DNA from: Secundilactobacillus odoratitofui DSM 19909 = JCM 15043 | GTDB lineage: Bacteria > Bacillota > Bacilli > Lactobacillales > Lactobacillaceae | NCBI RefSeq assembly: GCF_001434895.1 | Contig: NZ_AZEE01000004.1 | Span: forward strand, 29,927 to 93,926 | Length of the DNA: 64,000 nucleotides | Direction: 5' to 3' | Part shown: positions 27,157 to 35,814 of the stretch, piece after piece | How the letters are laid out: the number at the start of each line of letters is the position of its first letter | How positions within the stretch are numbered: the stretch's first letter is position 1 | Program-made: the position numbers and the translations under genes | Notes under the pieces: generated by a model | What the model was told of the DNA's origin: nothing | Databases searched by the model: none | Seen by the model: the letters and a program-made list of their open reading frames with translations, nothing else

Positions 27157-27185
27157 TTGTTTAATCTGACGAAGACTTGCATAAT
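27157..27185 (+). promoter_or_regulatory. Promoter of the lpdCBD operon
   Basis: TTGTTT and CATAAT with exact 17-bp spacing, 32 bp before the lpdC start. Confidence 0.6.
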
Positions 27186-27216
27186 AAAGTTATCAAGTTG
27201 AACGGAGGACGAGAAC

Positions 27217-28695
27217 ATGACAACGAACGAACCTTATGATTTACGTAAAGTGCTTGCTGAATTGAAAAACGAACCTGGTCAGTATCATGAAACTGACAAA
27301 GAAATCGATCCTAACGCTGATTTAGCAGGGGTTTACCGCTATATTGGCGCTGGTGGGACAGTTAAACGGCCAACCCAAGAGGGACCAGCAATGATGTTTA
27401 ACAACGTCAAAGGCTTTCCGGGCAGTCGCGTTTTAATTGGCGCAATCGCATCACGTAAGCGTGTTGGGATGATTTTGCACCACGACTACAAGACGCTTGG
27501 TCACCTGCTTAATGACGCGGTTAATCACCCAGTGCAGCCCGTGACGGTCTCTAAAGATCAAGCACCTGCACAAGAAGTTGTTTTGAAGGCGACTGATCCC
27601 GATTTTGACATTCGTAAAATTTTAGCAGCGCCAACCAACACCGAACAAGATGCTGGTCCGTATATCACAATGGGCGTTGTCTATGGATCAAGTCCTGATA
27701 ATAAGCAAAGTGACGTTACGATTCACCGGATGGTTTTAGAGGATAAGGACACCATTGGTATGTATATTATGCCAGGCGGCCGTCACTTGGGCGCCTTTTT
27801 GAAGGAATATGAGGCGATTAATGAACCAATGCCAATCACCATCAATATTGGGTTAGATCCAGCAATTGCGATTGGTGCAACCTTCGAGCCACCTACCACC
27901 CCACTTGGTTACAACGAACTGCAAGTGGCCGGTGCGTTACGTGATGAACCGGTTCAACTCGTTCAAGGTACGACGGTGAACCAACTTGGGATTGCCCGTT
28001 CAGAGTGGATCATCGAAGCCGAAATTTTGCCAAATACGCATATGCAAGAAGATATCAACACGAATACTGGGTTTGCCATGCCTGAATTTCCAGGGTACGA
28101 TGGCCTAGCTAATCCGGCCGTTAACGTGGTTAAAATCAAAGCAGTGACACACCGTAAGGATAACCCAATTGTGCAAACCACGATTGGCCCATCAGAAGAA
28201 CACGTTTCAATGGCCGGTATTCCAACTGAAGCATCCATTTTGAGCTTGGTTGATCGTGCCATTCCGGGTAAGGTTAAAAACGTCTACAATGCGCCTGCCG
28301 GTGGTGGTAAGTTAATGACGATCATGCAGATCCATAAGGAAGATGAAGCGGATGAAGGGATTCAACGTCAGGCTGCTTTACTCGCCTTTTCAGCCTTTAA
28401 GGAACTGAAGACCGTGATTTTGGTTGATGATGACGTGGATATCTTTGACTGGAACGATGTGATGTGGACTATTAACACTCGTTTCCAAGCTAGTCGTGAC
28501 ATCATGGTTCTGGAAGGCATGCGCAACCACCCACTCGATCCGTCTGAATTACCAGAATACGATCCAGCTCGAATTCGGATTCGCGGCATGAGTTCAAAAC
28601 TTGTGCTCGACGGGACGGTGCCATTTGATATGAAGGATAAGTTTGAACGAGCACCATTTAAAGAAATGCCGAACTGGGAAGATTACCTCAAGTAA
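27217..28695 (+). CDS. lpdC: UbiD-family decarboxylase, gallate/hydroxybenzoate type
   Basis: 492 residues, the length of lactobacillus LpdC. UbiD features include the N-terminal half with PAMMFNNVKGFPGSRVLIG, the prFMN/metal region around DVTIHRMVLEDKDT, IMPGGRHLGAF and the later PGKVKNVYNAPAGGGKLMTIMQI. It uses prenylated FMN, made by the UbiX-like partner encoded next, to remove CO2 from gallate or protocatechuate. In L. plantarum the lpdC gene lies away from lpdB and lpdD; here the three are contiguous. The ATG has a GGAGGA site. The exact aromatic substrate is inferred. Confidence 0.9.
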   Translation: MTTNEPYDLRKVLAELKNEPGQYHETDKEIDPNADLAGVYRYIGAGGTVKRPTQEGPAMMFNNVKGFPGSRVLIGAIASRKRVGMILHHDYKTLGHLLNDAVNHPVQPVTVSKDQAPAQEVVLKATDPDFDIRKILAAPTNTEQDAGPYITMGVVYGSSPDNKQSDVTIHRMVLEDKDTIGMYIMPGGRHLGAFLKEYEAINEPMPITINIGLDPAIAIGATFEPPTTPLGYNELQVAGALRDEPVQLVQGTTVNQLGIARSEWIIEAEILPNTHMQEDINTNTGFAMPEFPGYDGLANPAVNVVKIKAVTHRKDNPIVQTTIGPSEEHVSMAGIPTEASILSLVDRAIPGKVKNVYNAPAGGGKLMTIMQIHKEDEADEGIQRQAALLAFSAFKELKTVILVDDDVDIFDWNDVMWTINTRFQASRDIMVLEGMRNHPLDPSELPEYDPARIRIRGMSSKLVLDGTVPFDMKDKFERAPFKEMPNWEDYLK

Positions 28696-28722
28696 GCGGC
28701 GAAACAGAAAGGAAGTTATGAT

Positions 28723-29328
28723 ATGAAACGAATCGTGGTTGGCATTACCGGTGCGTCAGGTACAATTTACGGCTTGCGCTTGTTAGAAGCGCTCAAGGCA
28801 ACACCGGACGTGGAAACCCACCTCGTCATGAGTAAATGGGCTAAGGAAAACTTGGCCGTTGAGCATACTGGCTATACACTGAAACAAGTTAATGCGTTGG
28901 CTGATGTGGTTTATGATGAACGGGATATGGGTGCCACGATTGCTAGCGGTTCGTTCATGCATGACGGAATGGTCATTGTGCCAGCCAGTATGAAGACGGT
29001 GGCCTCAATTGCAACCGGATTGGGCGATACTTTAATTGGTCGGGCAGCTGACGTCACCTTGAAAGAACGGCGACCACTGTTATTTGTGCCACGTGAATCA
29101 CCATTTAATCAGATTCACCTCGAAAACATGCTGAAACTTGCTCAAATGGGCGTTGAGATCATTCCGCCAATTCCAGCTTTTTATAATAATCCTCAAACAA
29201 TTGATGATTTGATCAATCATAATACGATGAAGTTGCTCGATCATTTGCATATTCAAAATGATTTTGGTGGTCGTTGGCCGGGGTTAAGTCAAGCCAAGGC
29301 TGCCTTAAAGGAGCGTGATCGTGGATGA
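28723..29328 (+). CDS. lpdB: UbiX-like flavin prenyltransferase
   Basis: 201 residues. The FMN-binding start is VVGITGASGTIYGLRLLEAL. Other family blocks are IASGSFMHDGMVIVPASMKTVASIATG and LKERRPLLFVPRESPFNQIHLENMLKL. It joins dimethylallyl phosphate to reduced FMN to make the prenyl-FMN cofactor of LpdC. It starts 27 bp after lpdC and its stop overlaps the lpdD start by four bases (ATGA), so translation is coupled. Confidence 0.92.
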   Translation: MKRIVVGITGASGTIYGLRLLEALKATPDVETHLVMSKWAKENLAVEHTGYTLKQVNALADVVYDERDMGATIASGSFMHDGMVIVPASMKTVASIATGLGDTLIGRAADVTLKERRPLLFVPRESPFNQIHLENMLKLAQMGVEIIPPIPAFYNNPQTIDDLINHNTMKLLDHLHIQNDFGGRWPGLSQAKAALKERDRG

Positions 29329-29723
29329 GTCAAACCTTTGTTTTAACGCAAGCAGGTTTTAAATTAGAAGCGATAATTGAACGCCAAAATCAAGACGTGT
29401 TAATTCAGCTGATTGGTGGCGACGTGCCCCATTATGGTGTCGTGACGACCGTTGGCCCAACGACAGAACCGCAGACCATTGCGTTGCCGAGTCGTCCCGG
29501 CCATCACCATCAAGAGGGCGTTCTCACGGAGTTAATGGCGCGGTTACTAAAGCCGGTGCTGCAAAACAATGCGGTGATCGTCAGTGGTGTCCACGTGAAC
29601 TGTATTCAACCTGAGCAAATGCAGGCAATGACAGGGATGGTGACCACACTGAGTCACGAAATTGGCAGTTGGTTGACAGCTCACCCGCGAGAAAAGGTGA
29701 TTGAGCGGTTTGCAAAACGTTAA
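29325..29723 (+). CDS. lpdD: LpdD-like small protein of the decarboxylase operon
   Basis: 132 residues, overlapping lpdB by four bases. It has GGDVPHYGVVTTVGP, the His-rich RPGHHHQEG at about 52-60 and VSGVHVNCIQPEQMQ. Size and position match LpdD of lactobacillus gallate decarboxylase systems, whose biochemical role is unclear. The histidine cluster might bind metal or support the UbiD holoenzyme; that is a guess. A terminator follows. Confidence 0.8.
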   Translation: MSQTFVLTQAGFKLEAIIERQNQDVLIQLIGGDVPHYGVVTTVGPTTEPQTIALPSRPGHHHQEGVLTELMARLLKPVLQNNAVIVSGVHVNCIQPEQMQAMTGMVTTLSHEIGSWLTAHPREKVIERFAKR

Positions 29724-29748
29724 AAACAATCAACTTTAAATTTATAAA

Positions 29749-29797
29749 ATAGGCGTACCCTGGATTCCTTGATGATTGGAATCTAGCGTACGCCTAT
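29749..29797. terminator. Terminator of the lpd operon
   Basis: ATAGGCGTAC pairs with GTACGCCTAT, and an inner GGATTCC pairs with GGAATC. Confidence 0.85.
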
Positions 29798-29823
29798 TAA
29801 TTTAGAATTTAGTAAACTGTGAG

Positions 29824-30144
29824 CTACCCCTTTTTCAGCAGTTGCTTTGGTACAGCTGGTGAAAAGTGTTGGTGTCCCTTGTGTTTGGGATGATTATGAT
29901 GGTGACAGTGACCGTGGCCACTATGGGCCTTAATTGTTAATTGCTTTGTTTTTTCACGTTCGATTTGGAGTTTTTTCTTATAGATTGAAGCTTTAGCATG
30001 ACCGTGAATCAACAGGGCTAATGGAATCATTTCGATTGCTAATCCAGCTGGAATCAACCAAGGATTGGCTTGGATGAATTCGATGCGTTGATCAGCGAAA
30101 TCACGTAGTTGTGAGAGGTCAACAGTTGCCGTTTTCTTTGCCAT
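29824..30144 (-). CDS. Small membrane protein with a histidine-rich tail
   Basis: 106 residues from the ATG at 30144, which has AAGGAG nine bases upstream; an earlier in-frame start at 30213 lacks a ribosome site. One hydrophobic segment (PWLIPAGLAIEMIPLALLI, about 29-47) is followed by a basic helix. A cluster rich in His, Gly and Lys (HSGHGHCHHHNHPKHKG, about 75-91) ends it. The tail would bind Zn, Ni or Cu well, but no known family is recognised. Confidence 0.7.
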   Translation of the reverse strand: MAKKTATVDLSQLRDFADQRIEFIQANPWLIPAGLAIEMIPLALLIHGHAKASIYKKKLQIEREKTKQLTIKAHSGHGHCHHHNHPKHKGHQHFSPAVPKQLLKKG

Positions 30145-30246
30145 AAAAACCACACTCCTTTTGAATTCATCATACCTTAAAGTGAGGCAGATTGCAGTAG
30201 GAAGCGCTAACAATTCGAAATATTTGACTATTTTTAAAGCAACCGT

Positions 30247-31077
30247 TTAGCGATAATCTTTTGCTAATTGACGATAGTACGCTAACGACTGTGGGTCAAG
30301 CCGAAGCCGTTCACTGAAGGCGGCATCACTTAATTCAGGGTGTTGGAGAAGATCATTAATCACAGCACTTTGAAATAAACGGGTTGGAATAAGGGGAAAG
30401 CCCAGTCGTTTTTCATCCGGCTTCAGATATTTATGTAGGCCAGCACTAGTTAGGTGAGGATCGCCACTTAGTCGCTGTTTTAAAAAGAGATCGTGACTGT
30501 GGTGACGTGCTTGAAGCGGTTGGATAAAACGCTGATAAGTTGCCCAAAATGTCCGTTCATCAGCATTGAAAGCTTGTGGTTGAAGTTGTTGGTAAAAATT
30601 AGGTGCTAAAAACTCTTTTGTGGTATAAAAATGGCTAATGAGAAGCAAAGTTAACCGTGTATAAACAGCCAGCTGCTGATCAGCTAATATATCGGGCATT
30701 AAGTGAAGCCATTTGGTTGAGGGCGTTTTTAAGTCATCGTGAGACTTGCCCTTTAAGGTGAGTGTAGGGTAGTGGGTGATGAGGTTGTGCGTAAACAAGT
30801 ATTTGAAGTAAATGTTAATGTGTGACAGCATTTTATTGTAAGTACCATTGGTGACGTGACGTTGATTGATCAGCATCGCTAGGTATTGTTCAACGTCGCG
30901 GTCTAGCAGCGTTGAGACGCGGTGATCTTGCTGGTAACCAGCGTTAAAATTGCTGAGATAGTTGAAGAGGTCGGTCAACACTGAATCGTATTCGGCGATT
31001 GTGGCAGTCGCAAGTTCTTGTTGCTGCAGGTATAGCTTAAACGTGTCTTGATAGGGATAAGCGTTCGTGTGTGTCAT
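30247..31077 (-). CDS. Tyrosine-recombinase-like protein with degenerate catalytic domain
   Basis: 276 residues. Residues about 8-105 look like the SAM-like core-binding domain of XerC/D-type integrases (TFKLYLQQQELATATIAEYDSVLTDLFNYL, then GTYNKMLSHINIYFKYLFTHNLI). The C-terminal part keeps the length of a catalytic domain and ends with LAYYRQLAKDY near the tyrosine position. The expected first arginine motif and the HxLRH box are not recognisable (LLISHFYTTKEFL and PTRLFQSAVIN in their places). It may bind DNA without recombining it. No attachment sites or phage genes are adjacent. Confidence 0.65.
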   Translation of the reverse strand: MTHTNAYPYQDTFKLYLQQQELATATIAEYDSVLTDLFNYLSNFNAGYQQDHRVSTLLDRDVEQYLAMLINQRHVTNGTYNKMLSHINIYFKYLFTHNLITHYPTLTLKGKSHDDLKTPSTKWLHLMPDILADQQLAVYTRLTLLLISHFYTTKEFLAPNFYQQLQPQAFNADERTFWATYQRFIQPLQARHHSHDLFLKQRLSGDPHLTSAGLHKYLKPDEKRLGFPLIPTRLFQSAVINDLLQHPELSDAAFSERLRLDPQSLAYYRQLAKDYR

Positions 31078-31125
31078 GGTAAAACCTCCTCAATGGCACT
31101 ATTATACTAAAAATCTGAGCGTCAT

Positions 31126-31159
31126 AAAAAAACCGGAACAAATTTAATTGCGCCGGTCC
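31126..31159 (-). terminator. Weak terminator of the lipoprotein gene
   Basis: On the minus strand ACCGG pairs with CCGGT and is followed by T7. The stem is short. Confidence 0.5.
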
Positions 31160-31183
31160 CTTTATCAATCTATTAAATTAGCG

Positions 31184-31732
31184 TTAGTTAGCTTCAACAA
31201 AGACAGCATTCGTTTTGTCCATGTCAACGTCACGAACGGCTTGATAGCCACTCATGTGCAATTTAGTGGCTTTATTAGTACCCTTAGTCGTGTTTTTAAC
31301 GGTCACGGTTTGGGTCATGTCGATTCCAGAAAGCTTACCTGACAGTTTAATGACGGTTTGATTTTTACTGTTCTTAGTGAAAGTGTACTTGACGGTACCT
31401 TCCTTGTTAAGTGCGTTCGCCTTTTTAGCGGCACTGTAAGTCTTATAGAATTTATTCACGTTATACATGGTTGCCTTGCCAGTATTCTTATTAAACGCGA
31501 TAGCTTCAATTCCAGAATTACTTTTATGGTTGATTTTGCCAGCTAAATACCAGAAACCGTCGCCGGATAATACGGATGATTTGACATCTGCATGCTTCGT
31601 GGTCGTAGGTTCATTTTTAAAACTGGCTTGTTCATTCGATTTTGTTGATGACTTACTCCCACAAGCCGTTAAAAAAATCGCTAAAACCGCAACAAGACTG
31701 AGTAACAGCGCCTTGGTCCGAGTTTTTTTCAT
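31184..31732 (-). CDS. Putative lipoprotein of unknown function
   Basis: 182 residues. The signal peptide ends in the lipobox LTAC with Cys24, followed by a Ser/Lys-rich linker. The mature part (about 60-182) has a beta-rich sequence with SGDGFWYLAGKINHKSNSGIEAIAF and many Lys/Thr residues. I recognise no domain. It should be lipid-anchored on the outer membrane face. The AGGTGATTAG stretch before the ATG is a modest ribosome site. Confidence 0.8.
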   Translation of the reverse strand: MKKTRTKALLLSLVAVLAIFLTACGSKSSTKSNEQASFKNEPTTTKHADVKSSVLSGDGFWYLAGKINHKSNSGIEAIAFNKNTGKATMYNVNKFYKTYSAAKKANALNKEGTVKYTFTKNSKNQTVIKLSGKLSGIDMTQTVTVKNTTKGTNKATKLHMSGYQAVRDVDMDKTNAVFVEAN

Positions 31733-31917
31733 TTCTAATCACCTCATTAATTTGTGTGTCGAGTATAGCACACTGCAGCAAGTCGGCAAAGCCGTTGCAC
31801 AGAACCTTAATATTTTGTTCAAATGATGTAATATACAGATCAGCAGAATTTTTTAAATTTCACCTTTTCTATAAATAAGCCCTATACGATCGCTGGAATT
31901 ATGTATAATAAGGCTAA

Positions 31918-31937
31918 AGGGTTAATGAGGGAACCCT
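31918..31937 (+). other. Leader hairpin before the AP2-domain gene
   Basis: AGGGTT and AACCCT form a small stem just after a TATAAT box (31904-31909). The rest of 31733-31992 is AT-rich promoter DNA. Confidence 0.35.
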
Positions 31938-31992
31938 GTTTGCAACACGGAAATGAGTTATTTTGGCATAAAGGTATAAGGAGGGGCGTGCG

Positions 31993-32463
31993 ATGGGGCA
32001 TTTTATTGATTTAACTGGCCAGCGATTTGGTCGGTTATTAGTCATGGAACGGGCTAAAACTGTGGCTAAAAACGGTAATCTTTGTTGGTTGTGCCACTGC
32101 GATTGTGGCAAACACGTCGTTGTTGAAGGTTACGCACTAAGAAGTGGTGTTACCAGGAGTTGTGGCTGTCTAAGGCGTGATGTTTCTAGACGCAACGCTA
32201 AGTGCAACCAACGATTTATTGCGGCACAGGGTAGTAAATTGGTGGATGAAAATGGTATTGGGTTTTCATCTTTCATTAAATCTAAGCGTAATCAGTCCGG
32301 TGTGATTGGGGTGTCATTTGACAAGAAATCAGGTCATTACGTCGCCAGGTTAATGTATCATGGACACTATGTTTTGAATCACACCACCGAAACGTTTGAA
32401 GAGGCTGTGGCCTTGCGAAAACAAGCAGAGCAGCATTATTTTAAGCACATAGATGAACAATAA
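31993..32463 (+). CDS. Orphan AP2-domain protein with a cysteine-rich zinc-like motif
   Basis: 156 residues. The N-terminal part is IDLTGQRFGRLLVMER with a cysteine cluster C31-x2-C34-x-C36-x-C38 and C57-x-C59 that could hold zinc. The C-terminal part, about 101-146 (SGVIGVSFDKKSGHYVARL...ETFEEAVALRKQAE), fits an AP2 DNA-binding domain. Such proteins are common in phages, often fused to HNH nucleases. No nuclease motif is seen here and no phage genes surround it. GGAGG precedes the ATG. It is probably a phage-derived DNA-binding protein. Confidence 0.75.
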   Translation: MGHFIDLTGQRFGRLLVMERAKTVAKNGNLCWLCHCDCGKHVVVEGYALRSGVTRSCGCLRRDVSRRNAKCNQRFIAAQGSKLVDENGIGFSSFIKSKRNQSGVIGVSFDKKSGHYVARLMYHGHYVLNHTTETFEEAVALRKQAEQHYFKHIDEQ

Positions 32464-32497
32464 GCTAATCGGTTACCTCAAAGGATGACCGCTAGGC

Positions 32498-32539
32498 AAC
32501 AGGCACCCTGCTAACTAATTGGTTAACGGGGTGCCTGTT
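32498..32539 (+). terminator. Hairpin after the AP2-domain gene
   Basis: AACAGGCACCC pairs with GGGTGCCTGTT and an inner TTAAC pair. No good T-run follows, so termination is uncertain. Confidence 0.5.
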
Positions 32540-32627
32540 AAGTTCATCGTTAATAGTTGAATTGACTACTAGACCGAACGTATGTTTCTTGATAAAATTA
32601 ACGTATTCGCATACGGGAGGAATAGTC

Positions 32628-33470
32628 ATGCCAAGAAGGCGTCGTCGGAGCAATAATTCATTTTTTACTTGGCTGGTGATTGCGGTTGCATTGATTGTTG
32701 GTATTTCGTCAACAATGAACGATCAATCCTCATCGACCAAGCATTCGGTCAGTTCAGCAAGTAGCCAAACGACTTTACAAGAGAAGGCCAGTTCGGTCAT
32801 TCACTCGTTTACCGGTCAATCCAATTCAAACACAACGCATTCGAGTGAGACTGGTAAAACCAGTGCAACAAGCACAGCGGGATTGGCAAAGCTGACGTAC
32901 AGTGGTCAACAAATTGTGAAAGTTAACGATAACGTGCCAACGTTTACGAAGGCCCAGCTCAGTACGGCCAATGGTGCGTGGCAACAATACCATAATTTAG
33001 ATCAATATAACCGGGTGACTGGTGCTGACGCGCTACTTGCTAAGTCGTTGATGCCTAAGACGGAACGTGAACCGCTTTACGTAACGCCAACGGGTTGGCA
33101 CAATAAGCGAATTACGTATCAAGGTAAAACAGACTGGTTATACAATCGAAGTCATCTCATTGGGTATCAGTTGACGGGACAGAATAATAACCCTAAGAAT
33201 TTAATGACGGGTACTCGTTCGCTGAATGCGCCCGGAATGGAAAACTATGAGAGTGAAGTGGCGAGTTATTTAAAATCGCACCCCAGCGACTATGTCCGAT
33301 ACCAAATTACCCCGGTTTTTCGGGGCAGTGAACTGTTAGCGCGTGGCGTCCAGATGCAAGCTGAGTCAATTGGTAGCCAATCAATTCGGTTTAATATTTA
33401 TATTTTTAACGTTCAGGCCGGTGCACAAATCGACTACGCAACGGGAAGGTCAACGGTTTCTAGTCGGTAA
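32628..33470 (+). CDS. Membrane-anchored DNA/RNA non-specific endonuclease (EndA/NucA type)
   Basis: 280 residues from the ATG at 32628, set by GGGAGG. MPRRRRRSNN precedes a membrane anchor (about 12-28), then a Ser/Thr-rich linker to about residue 85. The nuclease domain carries NRSH at 173-176, the lactobacillus form of the DRGH catalytic motif, followed by the Asn-rich metal site QLTGQNNNPKNLMTGTRSLN. Such nucleases degrade DNA at the cell surface for nutrition or uptake. It is not next to competence genes here. Confidence 0.88.
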   Translation: MPRRRRRSNNSFFTWLVIAVALIVGISSTMNDQSSSTKHSVSSASSQTTLQEKASSVIHSFTGQSNSNTTHSSETGKTSATSTAGLAKLTYSGQQIVKVNDNVPTFTKAQLSTANGAWQQYHNLDQYNRVTGADALLAKSLMPKTEREPLYVTPTGWHNKRITYQGKTDWLYNRSHLIGYQLTGQNNNPKNLMTGTRSLNAPGMENYESEVASYLKSHPSDYVRYQITPVFRGSELLARGVQMQAESIGSQSIRFNIYIFNVQAGAQIDYATGRSTVSSR

Positions 33471-33573
33471 CGAAAAACCTAGGTTATACTGGTTAATTAC
33501 TTATCCGTTATAGCTTCAAGGGCATTCACGGTATAAAATAAGGTATCACGTTGAATGAATGGAGAACGAAACA

Positions 33574-34446
33574 ATGCAGTTAGGCAGTATTGAAGCTGGC
33601 GGCACTAAGTTTGTGTGTGCCGTTGGTAGTGAACAGTATGAAGTGATTGAACAGACACAGTTTCCAACTACAACCCCGACGGAAACGCTAGAGCGAACGG
33701 TTAACTTTTTTAAACGATTCCCTAATCTAGATGCGATTAGCATTTCGTCTTTTGGACCAATTGAAATTCGTAAGACGGCACCTAAGTATGGCTTTATTAC
33801 CAATACACCTAAGCCTAATTGGCCTGATACGGATTTCCTGGGTTATATTAAAGCGGCTTTCGATGTGCCAGTCGTTTGGACAACGGATGTGAACGGGTCA
33901 GCTTATGGTGAGTATATTTCTTTACCCGTTGCTAAACGGCCAAATTCGCTGGTGTACTTTACGATTGGGACTGGTGTCGGTGCCGGTGAACTCGTGAACG
34001 GACACTTTTTGGGTGAGCTTGGACATCCAGAGGTCGGGCATGTGCGCTTAAAACGACACCCAGATGATCTTGATTTTGCTGGTATCTGTCCATACCACGG
34101 CGACTGTTTAGAAGGTTTAGTTGCTGGACCGACCTTTGAGGCTCGGACTGGTAAAAAGGGACAGGATGTACCCTTGACCGATCACGTCTGGGATATCATG
34201 GCTTACTATATTGCGCAGGCTGCCGTTCAAGAGACCTTGATGTTACGACCGGATAAGATCGTCTTTGGTGGTGGTGTGATGAGTCCAGCATTTTTAACTA
34301 AGATTCGTGAACAGTTCAAGTTGTTGATGAACGGTTACGCGGACGTGGGCGAGTTAACCGACTACATGACGATGCCAGTCGTACCGCATAATGGATCTGC
34401 AACTGTGGGAAATTTTGCGCTGGCTAAGGCGCAGGTTAAGCGTTAA
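33574..34446 (+). CDS. scrK: ROK-family fructokinase
   Basis: 290 residues; ATG at 33574 is preferred over 33559 because GGAGAACG lies in front. The ATP site is EAGGTKFVCAVG. The catalytic Asp lies in TTDVNGSA (D105). The zinc ligands fit H156, C172, H175 and C178 in the block from GHVRLKRHPDD to CPYHGDCLEG. It phosphorylates fructose, and possibly other hexoses, to the 6-phosphate. It is a single-gene unit with a strong terminator. Confidence 0.88.
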   Translation: MQLGSIEAGGTKFVCAVGSEQYEVIEQTQFPTTTPTETLERTVNFFKRFPNLDAISISSFGPIEIRKTAPKYGFITNTPKPNWPDTDFLGYIKAAFDVPVVWTTDVNGSAYGEYISLPVAKRPNSLVYFTIGTGVGAGELVNGHFLGELGHPEVGHVRLKRHPDDLDFAGICPYHGDCLEGLVAGPTFEARTGKKGQDVPLTDHVWDIMAYYIAQAAVQETLMLRPDKIVFGGGVMSPAFLTKIREQFKLLMNGYADVGELTDYMTMPVVPHNGSATVGNFALAKAQVKR

Positions 34447-34474
34447 TTAATTTTAGATTGAGATAAACCTGAAT

Positions 34475-34522
34475 AAGGGCTCATTTTAGGCGAAGTTATT
34501 CTGCTTAAAATGAGCCTTTTTT
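34475..34522 (+). terminator. Terminator after the fructokinase gene
   Basis: AAGGGCTCATTTTA pairs with TAAAATGAGCCTT and T6 follows. Confidence 0.9.
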
Positions 34523-34598
34523 GCATCCGTTAGTCATGATTTTCGACTTATTGCGTCAAAGTGGGTGGTGAGCCAGATTCAGCTAAAATTATTAAGTA

Positions 34599-34643
34599 TT
34601 TCTTAAGAAAGTATTGAAGCTTTCAGGTACTTTGCACTATGAT
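34599..34643 (+). promoter_or_regulatory. Promoter with adjacent palindrome
   Basis: TTGAAG (34614-34619) and TATGAT (34638-34643) have 18-bp spacing. The perfect palindrome TTTCTTAAGAAA (34599-34610) lies directly upstream and could be an operator. Confidence 0.5.
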
Positions 34644-34694
34644 AGTACTTAATGAAAACAAACTCGAATAACTGTAACAAGGGGAGTGGAAGTA

Positions 34695-35804
34695 TTGAAA
34701 CGAGTTATGATTGGCCTAGTAAGCTTACTTGCCTGTCTAGCGCTCGGACAGCCGGTTGGGGCGGCTGCTTCGGTTAAGGTCTACCATCAACGGTCATCAG
34801 CGTTGACGTATCATCGGAGTTGGATGCGCAAGGTGCACGATACTAAAGTGCGGTACGTCAAAGTACCTAAGAGCTACGCACATATGAAAACAAAATCAAA
34901 AGTGAATACGGTTAAGTCAATTGCTGGCACGAAGGTCACTTTTAAGACCCGGCTATTTTTACCGTTACCTGGGAAGAACGGTCAGCGCTGGGGTAACCCG
35001 CAGTCGATTGCGGTGTCAAAGAGCGGGTATATGTATGTCGTATACTGCCCAACCAACGTTAAAAACCGCGGTCGAATCGTCCGGTTTAATATGAAACGGC
35101 TTGAGCAGCTTGGTGTTTACCGAAATCCGAAACTACTGAAGTCGACCTATGTCAAACATGCCGGTAAGTATAGTGCAACGCAAAAGAACCTCCAAAAAGC
35201 AATCAAAGTTGGTGGTATGTTTGATACGGGGCATGGGCAGTCATTGGCCTATAATTTAAAATCACATGCGTTATACATGTGGCGGGATAACGAAAAAGCA
35301 GCTCGGGTACCGACTACCAAAACAGGGTACATTCAACACATCAGTACCAGTTCACTGAAGCCAGATCGCGCTATCAGCTTCCACTTGTCAACTCGTGGTA
35401 TGAGTGTTCCGGGTGGCCACACGTTGGCCTTTGACAAACATGGTAACGCCTATTTCTGGAGTAATCCTGGGTTTGGTGGCTATGTTTATAAGGGGAAAAT
35501 TTCAGCGCATCACGTTAAATTCCGGTTAACCAGTCAGATTTTAAGCAAAATTCCAGGTACCCGAATTCAGAGTATGGGCTATAACGCTAAGAATGGTCGG
35601 CTATACTTAGTTTCGGATGATTCCATTGCCAGTTTTCCTGCTAAGCGCTTAAAGGGGCGGGGCTCACTGACTAACGGATCTTTCAAATGGTCTGGTTTAT
35701 CACCAAAACGCGAGATGGAAGGCCTGACTTTTGATGCTTCAGGTCACGGTTATCTGTTGTGTAATCACAATCCAGAAGTGCTAATGTCAACGCATGCTTA
35801 TTAG
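34695..35804 (+). CDS. Secreted protein of unknown function
   Basis: 369 residues from a TTG start ten bases after GGGGAG; a GTG at 34686 is too close to that site. A signal peptide (about 1-25, ending VGAAA) is followed by a very basic N-terminal region. A beta-rich domain then has repeating blocks such as NPQSIAVSKSGYMYVVYC, HGQSLAYNLKSHALYMW, HTLAFDKHGNAYFW and EGLTFDASGHGYLLCNH. This spacing suggests a beta-propeller fold. No enzyme motif is recognised. Confidence 0.8.
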   Translation: MKRVMIGLVSLLACLALGQPVGAAASVKVYHQRSSALTYHRSWMRKVHDTKVRYVKVPKSYAHMKTKSKVNTVKSIAGTKVTFKTRLFLPLPGKNGQRWGNPQSIAVSKSGYMYVVYCPTNVKNRGRIVRFNMKRLEQLGVYRNPKLLKSTYVKHAGKYSATQKNLQKAIKVGGMFDTGHGQSLAYNLKSHALYMWRDNEKAARVPTTKTGYIQHISTSSLKPDRAISFHLSTRGMSVPGGHTLAFDKHGNAYFWSNPGFGGYVYKGKISAHHVKFRLTSQILSKIPGTRIQSMGYNAKNGRLYLVSDDSIASFPAKRLKGRGSLTNGSFKWSGLSPKREMEGLTFDASGHGYLLCNHNPEVLMSTHAY

Positions 35805-35814
35805 GTGAATGAAC

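Noticed and set aside
30247..31077. Active phage integrase marking an integrated element
   Set aside because: Catalytic motifs are missing and no attachment-site repeats, phage genes or tRNA are near.
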